This document shows positions 12,110-25,889 of a stretch of DNA of 64,000 nt, piece after piece. The position numbers and the translations under genes were made by a program. Location: the NCBI GenBank assembly GCA_958298945.1, contig OY282610.1:47065667-47129666 (forward strand), written 5' to 3'. The number at the start of each line of letters is the position of its first letter. Positions within the stretch are counted from its first letter, which is position 1. The notes under the pieces are model-generated. The model was not told where the DNA came from. It did not search any database and was given only the letters and a program-made list of their open reading frames with translations. Source of the DNA: Atherix ibis. Taxonomy: Eukaryota; Arthropoda; Insecta; Diptera; Athericidae.

Positions 12110-12311
12110 GGTCCTTCAAAATTCAATGTCTGCCACATATGAGGATAAGGGTCCAATAACGAATTTCCGCATTGAAATGTCCATATTTTATATCGTCTAC
12201 TTCGTAGTGTTTCCATTCTTCTTCGTTAACATTTTCGTGGCCTTGATTATCATTACATTTCAGGAACAAGGCGAAGCTGAATTGCAAGATGGTGAAATAG
12301 ATAAGAACCAA
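12110..12311 (+). CDS. cac: cac exon: domain III S6 and start of III-IV linker
   Basis: Starts with the outside loop before S6 ([19 protein letters not shown]), then the III S6 helix ([31 protein letters not shown]) and the start of the cytoplasmic III-IV linker ([14 protein letters not shown]). S6 lines the inner pore and the FQEQGE motif is typical of the family. The acceptor tttag ends at 12109; the donor gtacgt begins at 12312. The exon ends at a codon boundary (phase 0), and the following exons in the window are also phase 0. Confidence 0.96.
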
Positions 12312-14484
12312 GTACGTAACAGAATTTTTTTTTCTACTCTACTCCATTTAATTTTATTAAATTTTTTATTTGTAATTTCTTTTAAGTAATTAAGTTTTTT
12401 TTTCTGGAGTAAAGAATTTAGAACTGCGTGTTGAGTACTCTATTGAGGATACTTGAATTCTGCAATTTTTAGACTTCTGTAAACTTTGAATAAAGGAAAT
12501 TTTTAAGTTTTCTTTTTATCTTCTTTGAGAGGAAAATATACTAGCAGCAAAACAAAAACTATAGTTTTTCTTCCAAATAAGACCATATGGTATATCAAAG
12601 GTGACAGTAGAAGAAACTGTCATGGACATCGAAGTTCTTAGCATTTAATTCAATTAATTTTTATATTTATAGATTCTTATTTATGTTACAGTTCTGTTTG
12701 AAATGAAACTAGTTATATTTGAGTCCAGAAATATGTCATCTCTATTAAGACATCATTACTAATTCAAGTATTTCTAGTTAAATTTATAACAAATTATAAC
12801 ATAAGATGGCATAAGAATGAGTAATGTTCGCATAAATTTCTTATTAACTCAAAGCCTCCTGCTAAGGGATCCTTAGTATAAATGTTCCCAAAAATAAACA
12901 TGTTACTTACAATGACCATAATGATGATCATAATTTAAATAAATTTTTACCGTATATCTTTGAACGGAAATAATATTTACTCTCTTCATTGCCAAATGGT
13001 GTCAAGGTGGCTATTTTGATATACGACGGTAGTCTGATAAGACAGTGATAAATTCATGAAATGTAGCCGATATTGGTAAAATGATATTCTTTTTTATTAT
13101 CTAGCATTCTTAAAATGAAGCCACACAACATTTTTATATTTAATTGGTTTACTTTTGACAGCCATTGAAAGCAGACAAGGTTTGTTGTTTTATATAAAAA
13201 TATAGAAAAAAAGTAAATTTCGTGTGTTAATAAAGCATTATTTTTAAAATTAAAACTATAACCAAGCTTGAAAAGTATTGTGGAGGGTCCTCATCATCGT
13301 ATGGATTGATTCAGAAGTGGATCATTGGCGCTGAGCGTCCAGGTCGTCCAATTAAGGATATCACTAATTAATAAAATCCATGATATCATTTTAAAAGACC
13401 ATCGAGTGAATGTGTATAAGATAGATGATATGGTAAATATCTCAAAAAATTTTGTTAAAGGAGAGCTATCGGCAAGATGGCTGCCGCTTTTGTTAAGATG
13501 TGACCAATAATATGGTATGTCCGTGTAATAAATTCAACAGAGTATTTGGATATTTTAATCATAATCCATATAATTTTTTGCATCGATTTATATTTTATAG
13601 CTACGGTGTTTTATGGGATGCACATGGTATAATCTTCATCGATTATTTTGAAAAAAGAAATCGGTAATAACAATATATTATTGTTCGACTAGTTAAATAA
13701 TGAAATACAGAAAAAATACAGTTTTTAGCAAAGAAAAAAAATTTTTTTTATCATGACAATGCACCTGTAATTAGTGGAATTACTTTATGAACTGAGTGCC
13801 TGTGACTTTTTACTGTTTCAAACTATGCAGAAATGGTTAAGTTGAAGGATATGTGTATGTGCGTTCAATTCTAAACTATTAGCCAAAAGTGAGGTCTATT
13901 TAATTAAGTTTCACAAACTATACTATACGATTGGTATAAAGAAGTTTCAAAATCTTTGGACAAATTATATCGAGATAAAAAATACTATGTTGAAAAAAAA
14001 ATCAATTATTTCGTTAAATAAATAAATTCCTTATTTCATTTATCATTGACTTATCAGACTGCACTCATAAAATGGCCCCTGGCTAATATTAATTTCTGTT
14101 TGAAATTTTCAATCTATTGCAGAAAAACTAGTTTAAGTTGGCTTTATTTATTTTTTTTTAAATTTTTGCCATTTTCAATTATCCTTAATAATGCCGGTTT
14201 CCGATATAATTGTAGTAAATTATTTTCTATTTGAATAATTGAATGAAAAACTAAAATTACCTAAAAGGAAACTTAAAAAAAAAAAACATTTGGTTTACAT
14301 TTGAAAATTATTAGTTGTTTTATATAAAAATAATTTACCAATTCATATCTACTTGTTTAATGAGGCTTTCAATAATAATATTTACTTTACCATTTTCTTT
14401 TTATTTATCCTTTTATTTGATTTAATTTAATTTAAAATTATTATTTTTTTACATTTTATTTTCCGATGATTATCATTTATACAG
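12312..14484 (+). other. cac: cac intron, 2.17 kb, with a mariner relic
   Basis: GT-AG intron (gtacgt ... atacag). The middle part, about 13210-14010, is a decayed mariner in the same orientation as the gene. The remaining sequence is AT-rich intron without recognisable content. Confidence 0.85.
13210..14010 (+). mobile_element. Old mariner-family relic (sense orientation)
   Basis: Broken pieces of a mariner transposase read in order on the + strand. An ERPGRPIKDI/INKIHDIILKDHRV stretch (near 13330-13410) is followed by ELSARWLPLLL (near 13465, the mariner 'WVPRLL' region). Then GVLWDAHGIIFIDYFEK (near 13605-13655) is followed by YHDNAPV (near 13750, second catalytic Asp), and a C-terminal DKLYRDKKYYVEK-like tail lies near 13960-13995. 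Several frames and stops are involved, so it is long dead. No terminal repeats were found. It is one of few elements here lying in the sense direction of cac. Confidence 0.75.
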
Positions 14485-14649
14485 AAATCGTGTATTGATT
14501 TTACAATTGGTGCTCGACCATTAGAACGTTATATGCCGAAAGATCGCAACAGTTTCAAATATAAAGTTTGGCGAATAGTTGTATCAACACCGTTTGAATA
14601 TTTTATAATGATGTTAATTGTATTTAATACACTGTTGCTTATGATGAAG
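14485..14649 (+). CDS. cac: cac exon: III-IV linker and domain IV S1
   Basis: Fifty-five codons encode the rest of the III-IV linker (KSCIDFTIGARPLERYMP, then DRNSFKYKVWRIVVSTPFE) and the IV S1 helix (YFIMMLIVFNTLLLMMK). The acceptor atacag ends at 14484; the donor gtatgt begins at 14650. Both ends are phase 0. The next coding piece must supply the IV S1-S2 outside loop and S2. Two equivalent exons for this piece exist downstream, at 32205 and 38108, so this exon is the common 5' partner of an alternative splice choice. Confidence 0.96.
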
Positions 14650-16233
14650 GTATGTATTACACTTGCCAAAAAAAAAAAAACAAACAAAAAGAAAATTAAA
14701 ATCAAAAAATATATTAATAAAATTTTAAAAATAATTTTTCCATAATTAACAGATTAGGAAATTTTTTTTATATCACTAACCAGACTTATTTTGATTAGTT
14801 TTTTTTTTTTAGTTTTAATTTTTCATAAATTTTATTATATAATTCAGAATTAAGCATTTATTTTTCAGTTTATATATTTTACATGTGCCGCTTATACAGA
14901 GGAAAAATTAGGTTTTTATTCAAAAAATTCAAAAATAATTCATATAAATATTTTTATTTTTGTTTTGAAAAATTTAATATTAATTATAAAAATTGAATTT
15001 CAATTATAATAATAATAAAAAAAATTGTATTTTAGCATCTGTAAAATATATAAATATTGAAAGAAAATATAATTTTTATTTTTATTAGTTAATTTTCATA
15101 AATAGTTACAATAAATATTTATTTTAAAAAAAAAATATCAATTTCATTAGTTTAAGTAAAAACTATAGTCATAAAGAAATTTCTTATTTTATTTAAACTA
15201 AAGTTTATAAGTTAGAAAAAAATTAACCGAAACTTTTAAACACATTTTATATACCGTATAAAATAGTATAAATTTTGTATTAGTTTTTTTCAAAAAATAA
15301 CTCAGCAATAAAATAATAGGTATACATAATTAATAATTATATACGTGTAATAGGTATAATAATAATAGTATATAATAATATAATTTGAAAATATAGTAAT
15401 TTTTATTTTTTTTGTTTTCTATTATGGTATTTATTTTTTTAAATCAAAATTTGTAAGTTATTTCATTAATAAATCTTGCCAAAATTTCTAAAAAAAAAGT
15501 AAATACAAATTTTTTCTGTACATATTTTGATTATGTTCAATATTTAATCGAAAATCATTAATTAGCGTGTTTTTTTTTACTAGAGTTAAAATTTTTTTAA
15601 TTAAAAAAGTAAATAATAAGCAATTCAATCATTAGACTCATGGCACATTGAGAAAACTGACAAAAGTTAATTGCAAGAACTAAGCTGATCGGTCAGCTAA
15701 GTAAATTTTTGGCACAGGACACAGATAATACACATATACAGAAGTTATGCATTTTTATACAATATTTTATTGTTTTTTTTCTTCTAATAATACCAATACC
15801 ATCACAGCAAGGGTATATAAGTGGGGTAATTAGAGCATTGCTTATTTTCGGTTGATAATTTAGTAATAACTTTTTATGTACTTTTCAATTACTTTGTTCT
15901 TTATATTTCCACTATGAAGTAATTGCTAAGAAAATTTCTAAATTTTGCTCAATTCTCTATTATTTAAAAGGTACTGATTCTATGTGTTTTCAATAATATA
16001 GTTAAATATTTTATAACAAATTTTAGAAAGCATATAAGGCCACAAAAAGAAAACCACTTATCCTTACCACTTTCTTAAGTTAATTCTTAAATGGACGCAT
16101 GCATACATTTTAATAATTAAAAATATTCGACAAAAAATTTTCAAAAAATTACACATTATCCATATCTGTCATAATGCTTTAAATTTTCCGAAAAAAATAA
16201 TTCTCAAAAAATTTCATATTTTATATTGTAGTA

Positions 16234-17064
16234 TTGCGTTATTCGGAAAGTAATTTGGTTTTTTTTTTTTTTATAAAAATGAAAGACAATTTTTTTATAG
16301 TGAATAAATATTTTATTTTGTCCAACTGATGACAGTATACTTCAGAATTGATCGTTATGTTGCTCGGTAGAAGTTTAAAATAAACGATTCTTTTGCAATC
16401 CAACCAAACAGAGATAGCATAACATTTTTTTTTTGATGATTATTGGCTTTCGAAATGCTTTGAGCCGGTTCAACTTTGCTACTCCAGGATCTTTTGTGCT
16501 TAACATTGTTGCAGACAACCCATTGCTCGTCCCCAGTGATTATACGCTTCAAAAATCGATCATTTTCTGGGCGTTTGACAAGCAAATCACAAACGTCAAA
16601 TTTTTTTCCATAAGAAGGCGAGGAACCCATATGTCGAGCTTTGAGATTAAACGTAGCCGTTTCAAATGATCATGAACAGGCGAATTCAATAAATTTCATC
16701 TCTCAACGATCTCACGATTTGTTATTCGCCGGTTTACATCAATTAATGCCTTTATAGTGTCTTCATTAGCTTCAACTGGCTTTCCAGAATGTGATTCATC
16801 TTCGAGATCAAATTTGCCGGATCGAAATTTTGAAAAGCAGTTTTGGCACTGGCGCTTATGTTACTTAACACTTCTTCTCCATACACATCGGATAATTTTT
16901 TTCTTGCTTGAATATCATTTTTATCTTTTCTATTTTCACAAGCAGGCCTTACTATGTCAGCTGTCAGAATTCATATGATTATGCGGCTTAAATGTGAAGT
17001 TGGTGAGAAAATACAATTAGATCCTCTATTGGAAAAAAACGAAATTACTTTCCGGACGACCCAA
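16234..17064 (-). mobile_element. Internally shortened mariner (mellifera-like) with TA duplications
   Basis: Ends are inverted repeats: ttgcgttattcggaaagtaa at 16234 against the complement of the right end, ttgggtcgtccggaaagtaa (to 17064). Both are flanked by TA. On the reverse strand a transposase remnant runs from about 16980 and includes FRSGKFDLEDESHSGKPVEA, LIDVNRRITNREI, VHDHLKRLRLISKLD and, in the frame 16355-16630, FLKRIITGDEQWV with the first catalytic Asp. After a SEVYCHQLDKI-like piece (about 16325) the coding sequence ends abruptly, so the second and third catalytic Asp are missing. At 831 bp it is well short of the 1.25-1.3 kb usual for mariners. Frameshifts also break the N-terminal half. 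Confidence 0.85.
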
Positions 17065-19559
17065 TATTCAATAAATAGAATAATTGAATTATGATCCTAA
17101 ATACAAATAGAATATTATCTATATTGTGCTCTAATTACTAAAGTTAAATAAAGCACACATAAAAGTCAGATTTTGAATAAATTTTTATAAAATTATATTT
17201 TTTTTTTTTTTGGTGACATAATTTTTCAAGACTTTTTCTTAACGGATATTGGTTTTTTAAATGCTTTAAAGTTATCTACGTAAAAACGATTTTTCATATA
17301 GATTAAAGTTCAATGGTTTTAAATCATATAATCTGGAAGACCAATTGATATTAGCAAGTTTTCAAATTAAGAGTCCTGGAAACTTTTTACACAATAAAGC
17401 CAAAATTTTTCATGTTGATAAATTAAAATTTATAAAATGGTTTCTTCACAGTCACTTGAGAGGGTTTTCCAAATCGTATACGTGGCCATTTTGCTTATTG
17501 ATATATCCATGATTGTCATTAATTTTCTCATTGTTAAAGAAAACTTTGTTTGAAAAATTAGCACCCAAACTTTACAATTTTTCTTGGGGAGAGATTAATG
17601 ACAAATTCTAAACCAAACAAATAATATCTTCATTAAGATATGTTTTTAACTTTTCAAAGCGCAACATCAATAATCCTTTATTATTAAAAGTTTTTTTTTT
17701 TATTAAAATATTCATTCATAATAATAAGTTATAAAATTAGTGATGCTTTTTTCTGGCAAATATTTATCAATTAAACGTTACTTCTTAAAAGATTTCTTTA
17801 CTGTAATGTTTTTTTCTAGGCTTTCTATTATTTGGTAATAGAAATGTCTTATTTTCAATATACCCCTACTGCTATTTATGTATCTAATATATTCGAAATT
17901 GTGCTGTCATAAAATCTTAATGCAAAACTGAATTGGAAATCTGTATTTTTGGCCATTGCTGTTATGCTCTAGTTAAACATTTGTCAGGTTTAAGTTTCTG
18001 TAAAAAACTGTCTGCCTAAAAATAGAATGAAAAAATGTAAACGCATATGAAATAATTTACAAAATTGATAAACTTTTAATACACATATACTATTAAAATT
18101 TTATGATAGGACAAAATTATAAACAAATAGAAAAGATTTTTAGTAGTATTGAAAAAGTAAATAAAAAAAATAAATTGAACAAATTTACAGAGTAAAATCT
18201 TTTAAAAACGTCACAAACAATAAATCGCGTTTCAGTTTTCAATTCAATTATTTTTTTTAAATTATGTTTTTATTTTGTTTTTCAAATTAATTAATTAACA
18301 AATATACAAAAACAATTAAATGTTAAGAAATGAGAAACAAAAAAAAAAAAAAAAAAGATTTATTATATATTCTACAGTTGCATTAAAAAGGGAAAAAAAA
18401 CCAAACACAAATACACACAAAATCAAAATTAAATTGTTTATTCTAATATTAAAATATTGTACATTTTATTTGTTGTATGTGTATGTATGGCTTATGTTTA
18501 TAATCAAAATTAATAATCAAAAATCAATAATAAATCATAATAACTATGTATATTTATGGTATATAAAGTTTTCTTTGTCAGTTTTCATTTGATTTTTTTC
18601 TTTTTTGTCAAAATTAATTTTTATAATTATTGTTATTAATATTTAAATATATGAAATCATAACGATTTAAATAAATTGCAAATTAAAACTTAAAAAAAAA
18701 AAAAAACTTGCATAATAAATACATGTATAAAAAAATTTACATATATATTATTGAGATTATGAAGAAAAAACACAAACACAAATCAATCACAATTCAATGC
18801 ACTCACCCAATTAACAAATACCAAATAATACAAAATATTTGCATTAACGTATTTTTTTATATATTCTAATCAATATAATTGCACAATCGAATGTTATAAA
18901 TTTGAATTTTTGGGCTTATCACAAACATACAAATATACACATTCCACACATACAAACACTCAAATTTAATTAACACGAAAGTTATTTATTGTTGCATGTG
19001 CAATCCATTTTCTTCGTAGTTTTCTTTCGTTTTTTAATATTAACAATATTGAAGAAATTTTTTCCAATAAAATATTCTATATAAAAAGGATAATTTTCAA
19101 TAAAAATATTTATAATTAAAACAAAATTCAAAGTTTTCTCCCATAAATACTTATAAAATTTACTCACAAAATTTCAAAATTAAACTTTTTTTTTTTTTTT
19201 TAGATATATCAAAAGTTTTTCCTTTTTTGACTGTACAAATTAAGTGTTAAAAAAGAAACTTCCATTAGAGTTTTTGTAAAATTTATAGAAAAAATTTTGT
19301 TTTTTTTTTCAAAATGCGAAACTTTTTATTGAATATTTTATAAAATTTTTTCAAAATGTAAAAATTTTCTAATTCAATAATAAATTTACTCGTAAATTTA
19401 CAATAAAAAAATTCATATGAAATTTTTTTTTTTTTAAAATTAAAGTAGAAATGGAAAGAAAATGAGTTTTTGGGAATAAGCGCAGGACCCCTTAGATGAT
19501 AGCCCAGTACGCTACTGGTCTGGTAATTTTCATTTCAATAATTGATTATTAAATATAAA

Positions 19560-20440
19560 AATAACAACTCATAATAGCGACCAAATTATTTGGTTTGCTC
19601 AGCTACAGTATTTTATTAGATTATCAGAATTGATAAAATATAATCCAAATTAAATCCTAAAAGATTCTGGACCCTATAAAGTTCTTAAAATCTAAAATAT
19701 TCACCAAAAATAATAATAATTTATAAAGATTTGAAAATTCTTATACTTTAAATTTTAATGGAAATAGACAATTTTGTAAAAGATTGAATGCAGAAATAAA
19801 TTAAATTTGAGGTCTTAAAATATTAAAGTTTAAATATTTTCAACTATTTGGAGGTCTTAACATTTTGTTTTAATATCATAGGATTTATATTGATTAAAAA
19901 TATAATTAAATCAATTCAAATAATTAAATTTATTTAAAATTATTCTTACCCTCTAGGGTCTCTATAAAATCAATGTAAAAGTTCAAAATGCCAAATAACA
20001 TTAATCAAGTAATTAAGCTCGACAAAACTTTTCGAAAGCGAATAATTATTCGATTATCCTAGTTTAGAAAGAAATCTAAATTAAATCCTTATTGGATTCT
20101 ATAAGACCCTAGATCCTGTAAGGTTTTAAGAATCGAACATTGTCACCAAAAAATAAGGATTTTATAAAAATTTTAAAATTCTCATAGACATTTTTGAAAA
20201 TATATTTATTTTCTTGTTGCTACTGGAATAAATGACAAATTAGTTCGCCTATAATTTCCGGACCATCTGAGGTCTTACACAAATTTTTATTATTAATAGA
20301 TCCGTACTGATTAAAAGAAAATTCAATCAGTACTGATCTTTAAAGATTTTTTGGGGGGAGGAGGTGTTTGCAAAACAATTCAATTAAAAATATTTGTTTT
20401 ACCCTCTAGGATCTCTATAGGATCAAAGAAAATGTTTGGT
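19560..20440. repeat. Two-unit direct duplication, period about 430-450 bp
   Basis: The string aaattaaatcc recurs at 19647 and 20078, and accctctagg followed by tctctata recurs at 19948 and 20401. Between these anchors both copies share, in the same order, blocks for 'gaccct...', 'tcaccaaaaa', 'tttataaa...ttgaaaattc' and 'gaggtctta'. Divergence is considerable, with indels. No coding potential was seen. It could be a tandem duplication of unique sequence or two copies of an unknown repeat. Confidence 0.7.
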
Positions 20441-21778
20441 AGTATTTTTGAGCTACTTTAGAATAAATTGCTTACAATATAAATATTATTTTTTAGTTTA
20501 TTAAATAAAAGAATTAAGTTGAGATGCTAGAACGATTCCTTTCCTGATTTCATGTTTTACCTATACTCGTACAACATTTATTATTTCAATATTATTTTAG
20601 CTACAAAGTAGAAAAGTTTTATAAAAAAAGTAATTTACGAGTAATTTTTAAAAAAATTAAATGATATTAAGAAACGAAAAATTTCAAATTCTATGAGGAT
20701 ATTTTTCTATTATTGATAATAATAATTTTTAAATAGTTTTTTATATAATTTGAATGTCCATGTTTATTGTTAAAGTTGATTATTTTTCAATGTTATTATT
20801 GATGTTATTTGTATTATATTTATTAATAATTTTATTGATGATATTTGTAAGAAGTTGATAATTAATATAAAAATGAATATATTTTAATATGTTAAAATTC
20901 TTACGAAGCATGATATTCGTTGGTGTCATTAATTAAACAATTTTTATGTATTATTCAGTTTGCGGAATTTTATCAAATATGATGCATGAGAATATTATTA
21001 GTTCCTATATCCTTGCATGAAAACAATAATACCATAATTTTTTATTATTCAATTTATTCAAAACAAAAAATATATTTATTAATTATTCAAAGTGAATGAT
21101 ATTTTTATTTCTCTTTTTCTATTTTACTTTAAATTTTTCTTACCAATTATTTAAGAATTGAAAATTTCTACATAAAGAAAATCATTCTTGAGTTTTTTTT
21201 TCTTATTTTATTATTTAAAAAAAAATTCTTTTATGGTAGTTTTCTTGATGTTAGTAATGATTATTCTATTAAAAATTATTGCAATTGATCAAATTAAAAA
21301 TGTCAACAATTTTCTAATTTGAAAATTTTCTGACAAATTTTAATTGTTTTTTTTTGTTTTAAAATTATTTTCCAAATACTAGATAGTAAATATTTTATTA
21401 ATTAAATTTAGCTGAAATTTCGTAATGAAAAATATAAGAAAAAATCACATTTTCTTTATGGGATAATCTACAGTAATTATAGAAAATATTTTATCTTTTC
21501 TATATTACTAAATGATTTTCCGGCGAAATATTTTTCGATAAATTTCCACTAATTTTGAAGTAAAACTTTACTTAATAATATATTATGGAAATAAAGTTTT
21601 TACGTACCTATAAGAGGAAAAACTTTCAATTTTTATGCAATTAATCCTTCACAAATTACTCCAAAACTAAATATTTCAATAAAATAAAAAAAATATTTGG
21701 AATTAGTTGATTTTTCATTTAAAAATACCATATCTCAACACAACAGAAAGCTCGAAGACATTTCATTTTATCTGTTTA

Positions 21779-23057
21779 CGAGGGTCGTTCAATAAATCCT
21801 TAAAAAAAGATGGAAAAAAACTGTTTTTTTAAAAAAAAATTTTTTATTTTTCAACATAATCTCCTTTTAGCTCTATACACTTTTCCAACCGTTTTTCCAA
21901 AATTTTTATCCCGTCCAAAAAATAGGATTTCGGAAGTTCTGGAAAATACTCATCCGTTTGAGCAATGACGTCCTCGTTGGAAATGAACCGAAGCCATTTC
22001 TTCAGATTGGGGAAAAGAAAATAGTCACTCGGGGCCTAATCTGGTGAATAAGCGGGATGCTGCAACAATTCCATTCTCAATTCCACAATTTTGGCCATGG
22101 AAACAGCGCAGGTGTGGACACGCGCATTGTCCTGATGCAAGAGGATTTTTTTCTTCTTCAGATGGGGGCGTTTCTCTTTGATTTCCTCGCTCAACCGTTG
22201 CAATAACGACGCGTAATACGCTCCTGTTATTGTTTTTCCTTTTTCCAAGTGGTCGATAAAAATGATGCCCTGCGAATCCCAAAAGACCGTGGCCATCACC
22301 TTGCCGGCCGATGGCACAGTTTTTGCCTTCTTCGGAGCCCGTTCACCCTTGAAAATCCACTGTGATGACTGTCTCTTCGTTTCTGGAGTGTAGTAGTGTA
22401 TCCAGGTTTCGTCCACAGTGACATATCGACGAAATAATTCGGCAGGATTGCGATGAAAGAGTGCCAACATAGCCTCAGAGTCCACTGCACGATTGCGCTT
22501 ATTCTCCTCTGAGAGCAAACGCGGCACCCATCTTGCCGAAATTTTTTTCAAAGACAATTTTTCATGCAAAATTGAAGCGACTGTACCTTGTGATATGCCC
22601 GTGGCCTCAACTAATTCACGCACTTTAATTCGCCAATCGTTCAAAATCAGATCGTGGATTTTGTCGATGATTTCAGGAGTAGACACCTCAACTGGGCGTC
22701 CTGAGCGATGTTCATCTTTTGTGGATGAACGGCCACGTTTAAATTCATTCACCCAATTGTAAACCGTCGCAAACACAGAGCAGATGTGCCATGAACTGCA
22801 TCCAACTCAGCTTTGATTTCTTTCGGGCTTAAGCCTTTCAAATGGAGATGTTTGATGACAGCCCTAAACTCGCTTTTTTCCATTGTTATGCACAAATAAA
22901 TGTCGTTAACTATAATCGACGATAGAAATTGACCTACGCTATGGATCGAGCTGAAATTTTGACAGCTTTCCTGTCCATAAAGCTACTTACAAAAATCTTT
23001 ACCGACACTACGAGCGTAATTTCTCGTATTTTCTAAGGACTTATTGAACGACCCTCG
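21779..23057 (-). mobile_element. Nearly full-length mariner element
   Basis: The 1279-bp element has inverted ends: cgagggtcgttcaataaatc at 21779 and, on the opposite strand from 23057, cgagggtcgttcaataagtc. A TA precedes the left end; the right flank reads AA, so the target duplication has been mutated. Its size matches mariners (Mos1 is about 1.29 kb). The ends are closely related to those of the element at 62096-63361, so the two belong to one subfamily. Confidence 0.92.
21844..22883 (-). pseudogene. Mariner transposase, DD34D, one frameshift and one nonsense
   Basis: A DDE transposase that would cut and paste its element at TA sites. It starts MEKSEFRAVIKHL at 22883, and the helix-turn-helix region follows (VYNWVNEFKRGRS, SGRPVEVSTPEIIDKIHDLI). 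Then come SARWVPRLL, the first catalytic Asp in VTVDETWIHYY, the second in LLHQDNARVH and the third in APSDYFLF, with 34 residues between the last two, the mariner spacing. A frameshift near 22780 separates the first ~35 codons from the 246-residue open frame, and a TAG near 22036 replaces the expected Leu in YSPDLAP. Otherwise the reading is continuous to GDYVEK at 21847, close to the usual length of about 345 residues. It is inactive but fairly recent. Confidence 0.92.
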
Positions 23058-25889
23058 AAGTTTCACAAAAATCTTATTGGAAGCAACTTATGAAAATTAT
23101 CTCAAAGTTGATAGTTAATACTATATGTAATAATTATATATTATTTATAAAAATTAGTAGATTAAAAGTGTATAAATAGGCTTTACCAAATTATGACAAT
23201 TTCCCATTCTTACAATTAATTAATAAAAGAAATTTTCTTAGTAAAAATATCTAATTTACTAATCAGACAAATGTCTTTAAGAAAAATATACTATTCTGAT
23301 TGTTTCTTCTATAATTAATTTTTAATTTGATTTACTTGCAGACAATAAGAATAAATTTCATGTAACAAATGTGTATAGAGATTCTTTTAACTCTCTGCTA
23401 TTATTATCATTAACTTTTTTTTTTTTAAATAATTCTTTTTAACTATTATAATCTAATTATGCAAATTTTAATTTATTTTAATTCACTTTCTATCTCTATC
23501 TTTAATATTTTCCATTCTTTCACTATCTCTAAACAAATATTTTAAATTCAAAAGAAAATTACTTTTTTTATGACAACTTGAATTATTTGAAGAAAAATTG
23601 TATGCCAAATATAAAAAGGAATTTTGTTTTTTTTTAATTCTTTAATATTAATTTGAAAAAATGGATGAAATTAAATATAATCTATTATAAACAACATTTG
23701 AAGACTTAGCAATTACGCAAAGAAATTTATAATATTACTAAATATTTTTTCCAAAAAAGAAATTCATCCAGTCTAAGGATTTTTTTCTCTCGAAATTTGC
23801 TTTTTTTCCAAATTTCAATTAATATGAAAAATATGTTGGCATTTTTAATGATTGCATTTACAAAATAAAATCCTTTTTTTTTTATAAATTTAAATTATTT
23901 TATATAATTTTCTCCTTTTCTCTATTAGAAATAGATAATATCATTTAAAAGCATGACACGAAGATTTTTCGAAAAATTTTGAGCTATAAGAAAAATTTCA
24001 ACATTATTAAAAGTTAAATGAAAAAATTATTTAACAACAAATGCATGTGGAATGCATTAATATTTTTTTTTTTTTTAATACTGTGGAATGCATACATTTT
24101 CTTTTGCTGATGAAATAAAATTTCTGTTTTTTTTTTTTAGACATACATATAAATACTTATTTGAATGAGGATGCATGTGCATTTATTGTATAATACGAAA
24201 AGGATTATACGATGTGATAAGAAAATAATTTAAAAAAAACACACACACTATTTATCATTAGTTGAGTTTTTTGGTTAAAACAGAATTGATTTTGTTTTTA
24301 TTTAAATTATTAAAAAGAGTTCCAAATAATTATAATAATAATAATAAAATAATCAAACCAAATGCGAATGTTTATGTTAAATTTAAAACAAATTGTTATT
24401 AATTAAATGTAATTGAATGTGGTGATAATAATTTGTTATTTTGAATTTGTTATCTAGAAATGCAAGAGCAAATTCCTGTTTAGATCTATAGATGGATTTT
24501 AGAAAAGTTTGCATAGATTTATGCGTGCGCAATTTGTCTATGCTACTCGTATGATATTTATGCTGTGTGGAATAGTACCAGTTTAAATACAAGAGAAAAA
24601 TAACTCTTTTGATTTGAATAATTTCCATTAATTGAATTGAATGATTTTTCATTTTTTTTTCTTTTTTTCTTGTCAAAATTATTATAAAAATTTATTCTGT
24701 TCAAATATTTAATTTTGAACATTTTTTATAATTAAAAATTTTATAAATGAGACGAAAAAAACAACACAAATTTAATAATTGCAAAGAAAAATAATAATTT
24801 TTACTTCAAATTCAGTGTAAACTTGTATCGAAAAAAAAAAAAAAAAAACCAAATTAGTTCATGAAAAAAGAAAAAAAAATATGACAAATTATATTTTTAT
24901 TTAATATTATTTTTGTTTTTAATATTGCATGATACTAAAAAAAAAGAAATTAACTTATAATAATGCATTTAAGCCAAATGTTTTTTTTAAAAGAAATAAT
25001 TACCCACTAGCATGGAATGAATATAAAAAATACTAAATGAAAAATTCCTTAATTTAATATTTATGTCATTTCAATTAAATCTAATATTTATTAATGTTAT
25101 TGATTAGTTGATTATTTTAGAAATTTTGTTTGTTTGTTTGTTGGTATACCATATTCATTTTTGATGCTTGATTAAAAATTGAATAAAAATTTTATACATT
25201 TTATATATTTATATAATCATTTTGTTTGGCATTCATTCTAGTGAATTTATTCTGGTAATGTTGAGAGAACAAAAAAAAAAAACTATAATAGAAATATATT
25301 AATGACATTGAAAAAAACTTAAACTATTTAACAATTTCTGTCATACACATACATATGCGTTAAAAAGTTTTGTGATTTATTATTTTAAAATTCTTCAATA
25401 CAAGTGAATTGACTCTTCTATGAGTTAATGGAAATTAATCAAAAAATATTATTATTATCTATAAACTAATAGTCGCGTAAATTGCGTGTTTGTTGAAAAA
25501 TAGAAAAGAAAGAATACTTACTGACCGTAATGCCATCTATTGAGTATAGTTGAAAGGAACTTATATATACCAATCGGTAATTTCAATTAGTTTATTAAAT
25601 ATCATCGAAAAAAATTCAAATTCAAATTATTTATTTCAAGTTTACTTAGTACAATTATATGCTTAAAAACTGCAAAGCAATTCTTGACATAAATTCTTAA
25701 GACTATTTATTAGGTCTAATTCAAGGAGTTGACATATTATTTTCCTTATTAAGTGTCTTTTGGGCACTTAGTTCAATGTAATTATGTCTTTATTATTTAA
25801 GTCGGTGGTTTTATTATTATAATATTTGTCCTTAATTTACTTATTTATTTTTTTATATCTCACTTACACCTAATTCTCTTTTTACACAA

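Noticed and set aside
18320..18592. 90-codon ORF with a Lys-rich start
   Set aside because: Begins in a poly-A run and consists of low-complexity residues.
24383..24676. 97-codon ORF on the reverse strand
   Set aside because: Lys/Ile/Asn-rich translation of AT-rich intron with no motif; longest of many chance frames.
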